Positions 1 to 6,402 of a stretch of DNA of 33,914 bases are shown here, one piece after another. Source of the stretch: a virus. Where the stretch lies: IMG/VR virus record IMGVR_UViG_3300015371_000109, positions 1 through 33,914 of that record. One strand, given 5' to 3'. Within the stretch, counting starts at the first letter, position 1. The number at the start of each line of letters is the position of its first letter. The position numbers and the translations under genes are program-made. The notes below the pieces were generated by a model that was given only the letters and a program-made list of their open reading frames with translations, was not told where the DNA came from and did no database searches.

Positions 1-170
1 CAAACCTTTTCAGAAGCCTCTAGCAAAGGAAGTAGAAAACCTTCTCCCATACAAAGGCATCCGCCAATAGTAAAGAGAACTACGGAAGAAAATTTGACTT
101 CATTGTCGTCTGACTTAGAGGCCCTTTCAGCAAGAGCTTCTAAGACTTCAAGAAACTCTGATTTCGTCAT
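1..170 (-). CDS. Hypothetical protein, partial (C-terminus beyond window)
   Basis: This open frame starts with ATG at 170 and runs off the left edge after 56 codons, so the end is missing. Its ATG overlaps the TGA of the preceding minus-strand gene as ATGA, the coupling used throughout this cluster, which is the main reason to call it. The visible N-terminus is acidic and helical (MTKSEFLEVLEALAERASK), followed by a more hydrophobic stretch containing GGCLCMG and FLLPLLEA that could be a membrane or buried helix. I do not recognise a family. It is the most promoter-distal visible member of the leftward small-gene operon. Confidence 0.6.
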   Translation of the reverse strand, partial: MTKSEFLEVLEALAERASKSDDNEVKFSSVVLFTIGGCLCMGEGFLLPLLEASEKV

Positions 171-391
171 GATGTTGCATCCTTCAAATCAGAGATAAGT
201 TCTTCGAAGGTTTTGATTTCAGCTTGGAAGCGTTCGATGTAATCATCGGTAATATCCACCATGCCATTGCCATGATCATGTTCTATATATTCTGTAACTT
301 TAATGTCTTCTGACATTGCTTTTTCAAGAAATCCCTGCCTCGTAACAATGCATTTGCGACAGAAATTGATGAAATCGTCTAGAGTTTTCAT
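167..391 (-). CDS. Hypothetical acidic protein, 74 aa
   Basis: The protein begins MKTLDDFINFCRKC and is acidic and mostly helical, with a D/E-rich centre and no membrane segment. An in-frame ATG lies 12 bases further upstream, but I chose the ATG at 391 because GGAAGG sits 4 bases before it and because this ATG overlaps the TGA of the upstream gene as ATGA. It overlaps the next gene the same way at 167-170. There is no recognisable family; two cysteines lie near the N-terminus but without a zinc-binding pattern. It is likely an early or accessory phage gene expressed with its membrane-protein neighbours. Confidence 0.65.
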   Translation of the reverse strand: MKTLDDFINFCRKCIVTRQGFLEKAMSEDIKVTEYIEHDHGNGMVDITDDYIERFQAEIKTFEELISDLKDATS

Positions 392-576
392 AATGCCTTC
401 CATATCATAAAGGTGATTGACACCAACAAGACGATTAAGAAGAAGATATTGCGTTCATTTGTTCTCTTGATGCGTTCAGATTTTCTCTTTTCGAGAAGGA
501 AAGTTCTGAATTCCAATTCATTTATGTTTCTGATTTGCTTCTTAATCTGTTCTCTTTCGAATTCGTTATTTGACAT
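388..576 (-). CDS. Small single-pass membrane protein, 62 aa
   Basis: The protein starts MSNNEFEREQIKKQ, has a strongly charged amphipathic helix rich in K, R and E for about 40 residues, and then one hydrophobic segment (about residues 45-60: IFFLIVLLVSITFMIW) before a two-residue tail. This layout suggests a tail-anchored inner-membrane protein with a cytoplasmic basic coiled domain. ATG at 576 follows the TAA of the upstream gene by one base; a TTG 12 bases earlier is an alternative start. Function is unknown. Small membrane proteins in a phage cluster may be lysis, superinfection-exclusion or membrane-targeting factors, but nothing here decides between these. Confidence 0.6.
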   Translation of the reverse strand: MSNNEFEREQIKKQIRNINELEFRTFLLEKRKSERIKRTNERNIFFLIVLLVSITFMIWKAL

Positions 577-577
577 T

Positions 578-742
578 TTATGTAACAATAGTAATGAAAA
601 TTACTAGCATTCCAAAGAATAAACAAGTTGCTATAGGGGTAATATCGACATGGAGGTAGCCATCCCTTTCATAAAAAGAAATTACTTTGGCTTCTTCAAG
701 ACGTTCGATCATGCACGCTACGACAGGAGTAATATCAGCCAT
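578..742 (-). CDS. Small single-pass membrane protein, 54 aa
   Basis: The frame is open upstream, but the ATG at 742 is preferred because it lies two bases after the TGA of the 204-aa gene and has an AAGGATG-like ribosome site. The protein begins MADITPVVACMIERL, has a short charged segment (RLEEAKVISFYERDG) and ends with one hydrophobic segment, about residues 37-54 (TCLFFGMLVIFITIVT), as a C-terminal membrane anchor. It resembles its downstream neighbour in layout (soluble N-terminus, C-terminal anchor) but not in sequence. Function is unknown. Confidence 0.55.
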   Translation of the reverse strand: MADITPVVACMIERLEEAKVISFYERDGYLHVDITPIATCLFFGMLVIFITIVT

Positions 743-744
743 TG

Positions 745-1359
745 TCAAACATCCTTTATGACAGCTTCCTGTCCAACAGATGCACCAATCACATCTAATG
801 GCGGATGTGGCAAACCTTTCTTGCGGCGCTCGCGCAACCAACTAGAAAGAGTTTGAGGGTGAACACTTTCTTTTTGTCCAAAATCTAAATTGTATTCGTG
901 GGCAAATTTCAGCAGCGCAACAACTTCTTTCTGACTCCCTTTCGGGAATTTGAAAGAGATTTCTTGCTTGATTAGATTTGCACCGTCGCCCGTCGCACGC
1001 AAAGCCTCAAAAGCTTGCTCGCGCCGATGTGCGTCCCAACCTGCCGCAATGTTTGCGTAGCAGAAAGTTTTCAGGGAAATCTTTTTGTCGGGCAGATTTC
1101 CACCGCCACGAATTGTAATGTCCTTGATATTTGATTTTTCCATAAGCGCAGGAATGCGCTCATGCGTTAGGCGACGCAAATTTTCTTTTGCTTCGTTAAG
1201 GCGCTCAATAAGATATTGAATATCGAGTTCAAGGTCCGCTGCGTCTCGACAAGCCTTGGTGACTTCTCTGAGACTGTCAGCATTGACCTTTCTTGGGGAA
1301 AGAGCTTCTTCGGACTCTATTTCACGAAGATAAGCATCATCAAGGGTATTGTCTGCCAT
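745..1359 (-). CDS. Conserved phage coiled-coil protein, 204 aa
   Basis: This is the largest gene of the leftward cluster. Residues about 40-75 form a heptad-rich helix (LELDIQYLIERLNEAKENLRRL) followed by PALMEKSNIKDITI, then a mixed region, and near the C-terminus the motif KESVHPQTLSSWLRER with a basic stretch. The combination of coiled coil, an 'IPALMEK...' turn and a KESVHPQTL segment recurs in a family of phage proteins of unassigned role that I remember from other genomes, often near replication genes; I cannot give a firm family name. No catalytic motif is visible. The start at 1359 is preceded by AAAGG. A DNA- or protein-binding accessory role is plausible but inferred. Confidence 0.75.
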   Translation of the reverse strand: MADNTLDDAYLREIESEEALSPRKVNADSLREVTKACRDAADLELDIQYLIERLNEAKENLRRLTHERIPALMEKSNIKDITIRGGGNLPDKKISLKTFCYANIAAGWDAHRREQAFEALRATGDGANLIKQEISFKFPKGSQKEVVALLKFAHEYNLDFGQKESVHPQTLSSWLRERRKKGLPHPPLDVIGASVGQEAVIKDV

Positions 1360-1388
1360 AGCGGAAGAACCTTTCCGAAGTTGGCTAT

Positions 1389-1544
1389 TTAGGGGTTAGT
1401 TATGTATTGTCCAAGAACTATTATACTCACCCAAACAATAAGCCAGATGGATTGCGAAGAAAACAAAGGGAAGTCAGTAAGCTGCCATAGACCAACCCAG
1501 CCTATAGCTGATATTGCAATTCCTAACAGGAATTTTAAATTCAT
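1389..1544 (-). CDS. Two-pass small membrane protein, 51 aa
   Basis: This short gene starts with ATG at 1544, overlapping the TGA of the upstream gene as ATGA, and ends with TAA at 1389. It encodes two hydrophobic segments: residues about 4-20 (KFLLGIAISAIGWVGLW) and about 33-46 (SIWLIVWVSIIVLG), joined by a short polar loop (QLTDFPLFSSQ), with a polar C-terminus (QYITNP). Length and topology resemble small class II holins or other phage hairpin membrane proteins, but no endolysin lies beside it and there is no decisive motif. A membrane localisation is well supported; holin function is only a guess. Confidence 0.6.
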   Translation of the reverse strand: MNLKFLLGIAISAIGWVGLWQLTDFPLFSSQSIWLIVWVSIIVLGQYITNP

Positions 1545-1732
1545 GAAAGTGGCTCATCGTTCCCAACTATTTTGTGATTTATTCTTAATTCAACTAAAGG
1601 ACATGGTCCGCATTGCATCACAGGAACTCTTGACCCTAATATATGATATCCATCGATAAGAGGGAAATCAGGATCACAGAATTCTAGACTGCAAAGATTG
1701 ACTACATAATTTCCAAGGTCTAACTGCACCAT
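1541..1732 (-). CDS. Hypothetical protein, 63 aa
   Basis: The ATG at 1732 overlaps the end of the upstream 40-aa gene, and the stop overlaps the start of the two-pass membrane protein gene at 1541-1544, so the frame fits a translationally coupled chain. The product (MVQLDLGNYVVNLCSLEF...) has alternating hydrophobic residues typical of beta strands and a C-P-CPL cluster (MQCGPCPLVEL), with no membrane segment. Similar short beta proteins with a 'dig..ilGs..P.m.cgpCPL' pattern occur in phages without known function, from memory. No family is named with confidence. Confidence 0.55.
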   Translation of the reverse strand: MVQLDLGNYVVNLCSLEFCDPDFPLIDGYHILGSRVPVMQCGPCPLVELRINHKIVGNDEPLS

Positions 1733-1842
1733 CTGTAACCGTCCGGAACTTCTTCAAAGTGCGTCGGACCTTCTACAGGTGGCCATTCATCTGCCGGAGG
1801 CTGAATATGACCGTCCTCTTCAGTATCTTCCCAAGGAAGCAT
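1720..1842 (-). CDS. Small acidic protein, 40 aa
   Basis: ATG at 1842 is preceded by TAGGAGT with eight bases of spacing, a good ribosome site, and the frame ends with TAG overlapping the next gene by 13 bases. The product begins MLPWEDTEEDG and is very acidic and proline/tryptophan-rich (PPADEWPPVEG), ending DGYRWCS; it would be largely unstructured. It appears to be the first gene of the leftward operon, whose promoter must lie in the intergenic region to its right. Function is unknown. Confidence 0.5.
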   Translation of the reverse strand: MLPWEDTEEDGHIQPPADEWPPVEGPTHFEEVPDGYRWCS

Positions 1843-1940
1843 TTCAATTACTCCTATATTTTATATGGAGAGGCCTAGAGCATTAGAAAGCCCTCGTGAA
1901 ACCTTCCGTTGCTCTAAGTTCCCGGTCCATACTCACTAAG

Positions 1941-1955
1941 GACTCATATTGAGTC
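1941..1955. promoter_or_regulatory. 15-bp perfect palindrome, possible operator
   Basis: GACTCA-TAT-TGAGTC has two perfect 6-bp arms around a 3-bp centre. It lies 99 bp to the right of the first leftward gene, where the leftward promoter is expected, so a dimeric repressor or activator could bind here. No regulator gene is present in the window, and a second copy of the site was not seen, which keeps this tentative. Confidence 0.35.
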
Positions 1956-2061
1956 GCGTTCGGATGCAGCAACTCCAACCTTTTAGATTGGCGCAACATC
2001 TTAAATAGTACCCCAGGTAGCCGCCTAGCTCCTATCGAACGTGGCTCAACACCATATAATA

Positions 2062-2129
2062 GCGTGTTAGCGGAATGGTTCCCTCGGCCAAGTTAGGGCC
2101 GCAATGCAGCCCTGAAATCATTCCCACGC
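2062..2129. other. Bulged long stem, candidate structured RNA or origin element
   Basis: GCGTG (2062-2066) and GGAATGGTT (2072-2080) pair with AATCATTCC-CACGC (2116-2129), giving 14 base pairs (one G-T) with a single five-base bulge. Within the 35-base terminal region two smaller hairpins are possible and mutually exclusive: CGGCC (2085-2089) with GGCCG (2097-2101), or AGGGC (2095-2099) with GCCCT (2109-2113). The element does not match a tRNA and has no downstream T-run, so it is neither a tRNA nor a simple terminator. It could be a noncoding RNA, a switch-like leader or a replication-origin structure. Confidence 0.4.
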
Positions 2130-2264
2130 CCTGGCGAATTATAGACTAGGCACGCCGCCAAGATCATGCCCTAGCCCAGCCACCGTTGTACCCGGTTCAG
2201 TTTTGATTTCTAGTTGAAATCTCCCTTGACCCAGCCGGCGCCGCACCAATCAACCTAGCTCCCC

Positions 2265-2293
2265 TTGCACCCGGCCGCAAGCCCCATTATCAT
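2265..2293 (+). promoter_or_regulatory. Candidate sigma70-type promoter for the primase-helicase gene
   Basis: TTGCAC at 2265-2270 and TATCAT at 2288-2293 (five of six bases of the -10 consensus) are separated by 17 bp. Transcription would start near 2300, some 60 bp before the ATG at 2363, and would drive the rightward operon. The -35 match is weak, so confidence is low. Confidence 0.3.
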
Positions 2294-2362
2294 ATTTTTT
2301 CGCGATTTTTGGCGCTTCAAGCCTAAAATCAAAAAATCCAAGATTAAATAGGATTTTCCCAA

Positions 2363-4699
2363 ATGAACTCCGGCCACGAAAAAGACATCCCGCCATCATT
2401 GCTTGCTTACTTTAATAGAATTGGAGCGCATGTTCTCAATTTCAAAAGAGCAATGGTGAAGGAAGACAGAAACAAATACTACGTCGAAAAGGTAGTCCTT
2501 AAGGTTCTGCCAGACGGGACCATTGAAACCGAAGAAGAGCATAAGTCTTGGCTTCCTTTGAAGCATGAACAGGAAGCTATTAGGGTAGAATTCGTTGGGC
2601 GCGAATTCCCTATTTACAAAGAATCCACCGAAATCAACGCACTTGAACTTCGCCAAAGGCTTTTGCGCGAGCGCCCCGATTCGCAGGTCTACCTGTTTTA
2701 CAACCAAGAAACAGGTAACGTCAAGATGATCCAGCAGCGTTACGATGATGACGGCGGTGAAAGGCAATTCGTTCCTTACACTTATTGGTCGGATATGGAA
2801 TGGCGCAGAATGGAACCTGAGGGCGGATTGCCATTCTTTAAGCCGAAAATCGCGACCTGTCAAAGCATCATGATTCATGAAGGCGCTAAGGCAGCACAAG
2901 CCGCACAAAGAATTGTGGAGAAAGAAGAGAAAGATCACGTTTGGTATGAAGACCTAAAAGATTATGAACATTGGGGAATAATTGGCGGTGCAACCGCAAC
3001 CCATAGGACAGACTATAGCGAGCTTCATAGAAGAGGAGCCAAAGACGTTGTCTATGTTTGCGACAATGATTACCTAGGCAAGATTGCTCTCGAAAAGATT
3101 AGCTCGCATTACAGAAGAAGTATGAAGGGGATTTACTTTGATTCCCGTTGGCCTGAACATTGGGATATGGCCGATCCATTCCCAAATCATCCAGATTTGT
3201 GGAAAACTAGTGAAGAAACTGGTATAACGTATTATAGTGGCCCTAAATTAATGTACCTTGCGCGTCCAGCTACTTGGGCAACGCAAGTAATCGAAACAGG
3301 AAATCGCGGTCGTCCTTTAATCACCATTACAAAGGACTTTGGGGAGGAATGGATTCATTCTGTTGAGCCTGAAATTTACATCAATAAGCATCTCCCACAT
3401 GAGCAGTATTCTAAGGAAGGATTTAATAATCTTGTAAGGCCGTTTTCAGACGCGAAAGATACAGCAGAAAAGTTGCAAAGGCACAATTCAAGTAAGTCAA
3501 TTAAGCTCACGTATGATCCAACAAGAGAATCTGGCATCATTCACGGGCGAGATGTCAGGGGTAATCTTATGTTGAATACTTATGTGCCTTCACTTGTTGA
3601 GGCAATTCCTTACCAAAATGTTGAGGAAATCAAGCCTTGGTTAGATTTTCTCAAAATTCTCATTCCAAATGAAAGGGATCGTCACAATCTTAAAAAATGG
3701 ATTGCGACCTTGATATCGCGTCCTGACATTAGAATGACATTTGGCATCTTGTTGATCAGCGAAAGGATGGGTGTAGGAAAGGATACCCTTGGCGAGCGAA
3801 TCTTGGCTCCACTTGTCGGGGTAACAAACTGTTCTTTCCCGAACGAGTCGAATATTGTCGACTCAAGTTTTAATGACTGGGTCGGCAATAAAAGGCTAGC
3901 AGTGGTGCACGAGATTTACGCTGGGCATTCCTCGAAAGCTTATAATCGACTTAAGAGTTACATAACAGATACTCATATCGACATCAATAAGAAGTATATG
4001 AATTCTTACAAGGTCGAGAACTGGACTCATATGTTCGTTATGTCGAACAGTACCAACGCGCTTAAAGTGAGTGCGGGTGATCGGCGATGGTTCGTGCCTT
4101 TCGTTACTGAAAGAGTGCAACCATTCACATATTGGAACTTCTTTTTCGATTGGTTGGAAAAGCGCGGCGGGTTAGGGCGCATTCGCCATTGGTGCGATTT
4201 GCAAATGTTGCCCGGTGGCGTTGGATATTTCCAGCGTGGCGAAATTGCTCCTGATTCAGGCGCTAAAGATAATGTTGTCACTGAAGGATATTCGCCTGGA
4301 ATGCGAAAATTATACAATGCTGCAATAAACATCAAAGAAGATAATGCGGCAGGAAGGCTTGGAAAATATACAGGTAAAAATTATCCGACATTGATTGCCA
4401 TAACGGATAAACAGGCTCAAGAGTGTATTAAAAAGAATATGTATAATGGGCAAGAAGTAAAGTATTTGGAAAAGCCATCCACAATTAGAAAGGTCTTCGA
4501 AAAGGCTGGATGGGAAATTGGATGGGAACAAATGAACAATACGAGAAAATGGGGGAGTGTAAATTGTCGAGGACATAGGTTCATGATTATAGGACCGGAA
4601 GCAAAAAGTCTTGTGAATTCACAAGTTGGAGCAGTTGCGATGCTTGCGCCAGAACTTTTCGATTTATTGTCGTATCTGAAAGAAGAGGAGGGATTTTAA
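2363..4699 (+). CDS. Phage primase-helicase with superfamily 3 helicase domain
   Basis: A 778-aa replication protein expected to unwind, and probably prime, the phage origin. The C-terminal half is a superfamily 3 (P4/D5/DUF5906-like) helicase: Walker A ERMGVGKDT (about 467-475), Walker B-like LAVVHEI (512-518), sensor MFVMSN (557-562) and the arginine-containing GDRRWF (572-577). The middle has a Toprim-like pair, IHEGAKAA (171-178) and VYVCDNDYLG (230-239), resembling catalytic signatures of DnaG-type primases. I see no zinc-binding motif at the N-terminus. It follows the intergenic region and is the only replication enzyme here; no polymerase is in the window. Helicase assignment is strong; primase activity is inferred. 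Confidence 0.85.
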   Translation: MNSGHEKDIPPSLLAYFNRIGAHVLNFKRAMVKEDRNKYYVEKVVLKVLPDGTIETEEEHKSWLPLKHEQEAIRVEFVGREFPIYKESTEINALELRQRLLRERPDSQVYLFYNQETGNVKMIQQRYDDDGGERQFVPYTYWSDMEWRRMEPEGGLPFFKPKIATCQSIMIHEGAKAAQAAQRIVEKEEKDHVWYEDLKDYEHWGIIGGATATHRTDYSELHRRGAKDVVYVCDNDYLGKIALEKISSHYRRSMKGIYFDSRWPEHWDMADPFPNHPDLWKTSEETGITYYSGPKLMYLARPATWATQVIETGNRGRPLITITKDFGEEWIHSVEPEIYINKHLPHEQYSKEGFNNLVRPFSDAKDTAEKLQRHNSSKSIKLTYDPTRESGIIHGRDVRGNLMLNTYVPSLVEAIPYQNVEEIKPWLDFLKILIPNERDRHNLKKWIATLISRPDIRMTFGILLISERMGVGKDTLGERILAPLVGVTNCSFPNESNIVDSSFNDWVGNKRLAVVHEIYAGHSSKAYNRLKSYITDTHIDINKKYMNSYKVENWTHMFVMSNSTNALKVSAGDRRWFVPFVTERVQPFTYWNFFFDWLEKRGGLGRIRHWCDLQMLPGGVGYFQRGEIAPDSGAKDNVVTEGYSPGMRKLYNAAINIKEDNAAGRLGKYTGKNYPTLIAITDKQAQECIKKNMYNGQEVKYLEKPSTIRKVFEKAGWEIGWEQMNNTRKWGSVNCRGHRFMIIGPEAKSLVNSQVGAVAMLAPELFDLLSYLKEEEGF

Positions 4700-4729
4700 A
4701 TGGGTGGGCTTTGTGGTTACTCGCGTTTG

Positions 4730-4870
4730 GGTTGCAAAAACCTGGCACCATGCCGGTCAGTTCTCCCTTCTGTCATAATTTAAGGAGAGAGAGAGATAAG
4801 TAATGATTATGGGAGTTCCGGAAACTCACTGGCACGATGCCACTTTTTTGCAACCTCTCTTTTGAGGTTG
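4730..4870. repeat. Inverted-repeat and hairpin block after the primase-helicase gene
   Basis: The segment starting GGTTGCAAAAA at 4730 (to about 4763) recurs in inverted orientation, imperfectly, ending TTTTTGCAACC at 4855. Each arm itself contains a small hairpin (GGCA-CCA-TGCC on the left, TGGCA-CGA-TGCCA on the right). Immediately after, CAACCTC (4851-4857) and GAGGTTG (4864-4870) form another 7-bp hairpin. Between the arms lies a purine-rich AAGGAGAGAGAGAG ribosome-site-like run and a 20-codon frame (4803-4865). A further 27-codon frame at 4700-4783 has GGAGGG before its ATG. Both mini-frames may be leader peptides, but neither is supported by composition. Confidence 0.55.
4830..4849 (+). 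terminator. Probable rho-independent terminator
   Basis: TGGCA-CGA-TGCCA followed directly by C and six T residues (4844-4849) is a compact intrinsic terminator on the plus strand. It would end or attenuate transcripts from the primase-helicase gene. The stem is only five pairs, so partial readthrough into the downstream genes is likely. Confidence 0.5.
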
Positions 4871-4903
4871 TATCAACCCCCTCTTCCTTTGGAGGTAAGC
4901 AAA

Positions 4904-5146
4904 ATGAAAATGTGGACTTATAATTGTTCTGCATGCGATAACGAAACAACTGAGCCTTTTAGAAAATATCTTTCTATGTCTATGCGAAGAGAATTTTTGT
5001 GTGCAGACAGCGGAAGGATTTCTTTAAATTTATGTCAGAAATGTAAAGAGCTTTATGACAGATGTAGACTTAAGCCGACGAGATCACACAACTTGCCAAA
5101 AGCTAAACTTTCTCAATTTAAGGACCTTTTGAGACATGATTTGTAA
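4904..5146 (+). CDS. Small Cys-rich (zinc-ribbon-like) protein, 80 aa
   Basis: The frame extends further upstream, but the ATG at 4904 is preceded by GGAGG with spacing of eight bases, whereas the upstream part lies in the hairpin block. The product begins MKMWTYNCSACD and has CxxC pairs at residues 8/11 and 44/47, with additional cysteines at 33 and 54, suggesting one structural zinc site. The C-terminal third is basic. No catalytic residues are evident. Such small zinc proteins in phages are often DNA- or RNA-polymerase-binding factors, but no specific role is indicated. Confidence 0.65.
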   Translation: MKMWTYNCSACDNETTEPFRKYLSMSMRREFLCADSGRISLNLCQKCKELYDRCRLKPTRSHNLPKAKLSQFKDLLRHDL

Positions 5147-5278
5147 ATTCAACAAGTTTCCTTTTTGATGGATCGGGCCACTTGCCAGATGGCCAAAGCC
5201 TGTTATATGCTCTAGAGGCGTGGCAGAGGTTTTGCGTTGCCGCACCAACGGAATTCGGCTCAACGGGAGCAAAATATT

Positions 5279-5644
5279 ATGGTTGATATGTCGAATGTTC
5301 ATCCTGTCGTTCATGGTGAATTCGAGGATGATGAATGGCGCGCTGCTGTTTCTAAGAAAGCTCCGCAGCGCAATCGTCGCGAAGCACAGATTGTGCGTCG
5401 TGGTCCGCGTTCACATCCTTATTCTGATTCAACTGTTTATGTCGACAACAGCGTTCCAAACACTGTGCGATATTTTCAGGATGAAGATCATCACAAGGTT
5501 TACACGAAGAAGCATGAAGCCAAGGGGCCGCCCACGGCCGCCGCTCAACCGTCCCCTAAGCAGGCGGACATTGATACGGCCGGGAATGCTCAGGTGGCCG
5601 AGCGTATGGCCCAACAGACCGCTGGGCGGGCTAAGGGAGCCTGA
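5279..5644 (+). CDS. Hypothetical basic/disordered protein, 121 aa
   Basis: ATG at 5279 is preceded by GGGAG at good spacing; an in-frame TTG at 5237 is a less likely start. The product begins MVDMSNVHPVVHGEF and carries an arginine-rich patch (APQRNRREAQIVRRGPRS), then a tyrosine/histidine-rich middle, and a low-complexity alanine, glutamine and proline tail. The first half looks folded; the tail looks disordered. I do not recognise the family. Position just before the packaging genes suggests a DNA-binding or early-structural accessory role, which is inference only. Confidence 0.55.
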   Translation: MVDMSNVHPVVHGEFEDDEWRAAVSKKAPQRNRREAQIVRRGPRSHPYSDSTVYVDNSVPNTVRYFQDEDHHKVYTKKHEAKGPPTAAAQPSPKQADIDTAGNAQVAERMAQQTAGRAKGA

Positions 5645-5678
5645 TGGGCAGATGCCTGTCCTGAGGCTTCCTAGGGCA

Positions 5679-5763
5679 TTGTGGTGAGGGTCTTGGAGCC
5701 AGTGGCGTCGGCTGGCTCGGTTCCGGCTACCTGACCTTTGGTAACCTCTCGCTAGGACCACAA
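5679..5763 (+). other. Structured leader before a small ORF
   Basis: TTGTGGT (5679-5685) pairs with ACCACAA (5757-5763), which ends one base before the ATG at 5764. Inside are a perfect 7-bp hairpin, GAGCCAG (5696-5702) with CTGGCTC (5712-5718), and a second hairpin, GGCTACC with GGTAACC around 5725-5746 with one mismatch. The right side of the outer stem lies next to the AGGA ribosome site at 5754-5757, so folding could limit translation. No known riboswitch class is recognised, and there is no T-run for a terminator. Confidence 0.4.
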
Positions 5764-5892
5764 ATGCCTTTTCTTATGGTTGTTCTTGATATGGTTGCAG
5801 TTCTCTTGCCCGCACCCTCTAGGGCTGTAATTTATCAAGACAAGTCGGAAAGAGTTGCGATAAGAAATTATTGCGCTCTTTTCGATTGTTAG
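5764..5892 (+). CDS. Possible small protein, 42 aa
   Basis: ATG at 5764 follows AGGA with a seven-base spacer, and the frame stays open for 42 codons to TAG at 5890-5892. The product has a hydrophobic N-terminal stretch (MPFLMVVLDMVAVLLPAP) and a polar, charged C-terminal half. It could be a short membrane peptide or a leader for the terminase genes. Support is the ribosome site and position only; there is no family match and chance is possible. Confidence 0.35.
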   Translation: MPFLMVVLDMVAVLLPAPSRAVIYQDKSERVAIRNYCALFDC

Positions 5893-5913
5893 AATTATTT
5901 ACAGCGAACGCAA

Positions 5914-6402
5914 ATGAACCCAGTAGCACACGCAACAGGCGATACAACACAAGTTTTAAAGCGCCCAAGAGGGCGCCCTTTAGGCTCGCCAAATAAGGTT
6001 CAACAACTCGCAAGAGAGAATCTTACAGAAACATTCGATATAATTGGCGGAGTCCAAGGCTTAGTCAAATGGATCAATGCGAACGACAGAAATAAATACG
6101 CATTCTACGTCTACATTTATCCCAAGATTTTAGGCGTTCAAGGCGTTCAAAAGCCGCAAGGTCCTGTCGTTGCCAAGATCACCAATGTGATCGTTGATCC
6201 TCGCAACAATTACAAAGGAACGATTGAGGCTTCGGCAGTTGATGTGACGCCGAAACCTAGATATGATCCCCAAGACCACGAATATAGTGCAGTTAACAAT
6301 GGCACTCCTGAAGTAATCGAAGAAGTTCCGATTTATGAGCCCAAGCAAGTTGAGGTTCAAAAGCCTGCGGACTTTGAGATTGATGGGGAGATTCCACTGT
6401 AA
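5914..6402 (+). CDS. Putative terminase small subunit
   Basis: A 162-aa protein starting MNPVAHATGD. It has an AT-hook-like RPRGRPLGSPNK motif (about residues 17-28), then a helical stretch (ARENLTETFDIIGGVQGLVKWI) and YIYPKILGVQ, the pattern I know from small terminase-like proteins of the 'GRPKGS.NK' type, which bind phage DNA and recruit the large subunit to packaging sites. The C-terminal half is proline- and acid-rich and probably disordered. It sits directly before the large terminase region, and its TAA overlaps the next ATG as TAATG. No strong ribosome site precedes ATG 5914. The alternative is a general DNA-binding phage protein. Confidence 0.6.
   Translation: MNPVAHATGDTTQVLKRPRGRPLGSPNKVQQLARENLTETFDIIGGVQGLVKWINANDRNKYAFYVYIYPKILGVQGVQKPQGPVVAKITNVIVDPRNNYKGTIEASAVDVTPKPRYDPQDHEYSAVNNGTPEVIEEVPIYEPKQVEVQKPADFEIDGEIPL

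Larger units (their letters stand above)
1843..2362. other. Divergent intergenic region with multiple inverted repeats
   Basis: This 520-bp stretch separates the leftward cluster from the rightward genes and appears more GC-rich than the coding sequence around it. I find no convincing gene. It holds several dyads: TAGAGCA (1876-1882) with TGCTCTA (1910-1916); a perfect palindrome at 1941-1955; a bulged 14-bp stem at 2062-2129; CTAGGCA (2146-2152) with TGCCCTAG (2167-2174); and GATTTC-TAGTT-GAAATC at 2205-2221. A candidate rightward promoter is near its right end. It is the natural place for divergent early promoters, operators, a replication origin or a noncoding RNA; which of these applies is not decided by sequence alone. 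Confidence 0.6.

Noticed and set aside
1402-1659. 85-codon plus-strand frame
   Set aside because: It lies antisense over coupled minus-strand genes with better starts and protein-like composition.
1883-1999. 38-codon minus-strand frame starting at 1999 in the divergent region, open without start back to about 2091
   Set aside because: No ribosome site before the ATG, the frame contains the 15-bp palindrome and paired repeats, and a 69-codon open stretch is expected by chance in a region this long.
4730-4760. Left hairpin copy as a minus-strand terminator
   Set aside because: A T-run follows on the minus strand, but the stem has a mismatch and only four good inner pairs, and no minus-strand gene lies to its right.
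5165-5275. Possible tRNA-like sequence between the Cys-rich gene and the 121-aa gene
   Set aside because: The stretch has short stems (GGCCA/TGGCC, GCCT/AGGC), but no consistent acceptor, anticodon and T-arm combination could be drawn.
5220-5687. 155-codon plus-strand frame overlapping the 121-aa gene
   Set aside because: Its composition (arginine- and proline-rich low complexity) looks like an out-of-frame shadow, and it has a poorer start.
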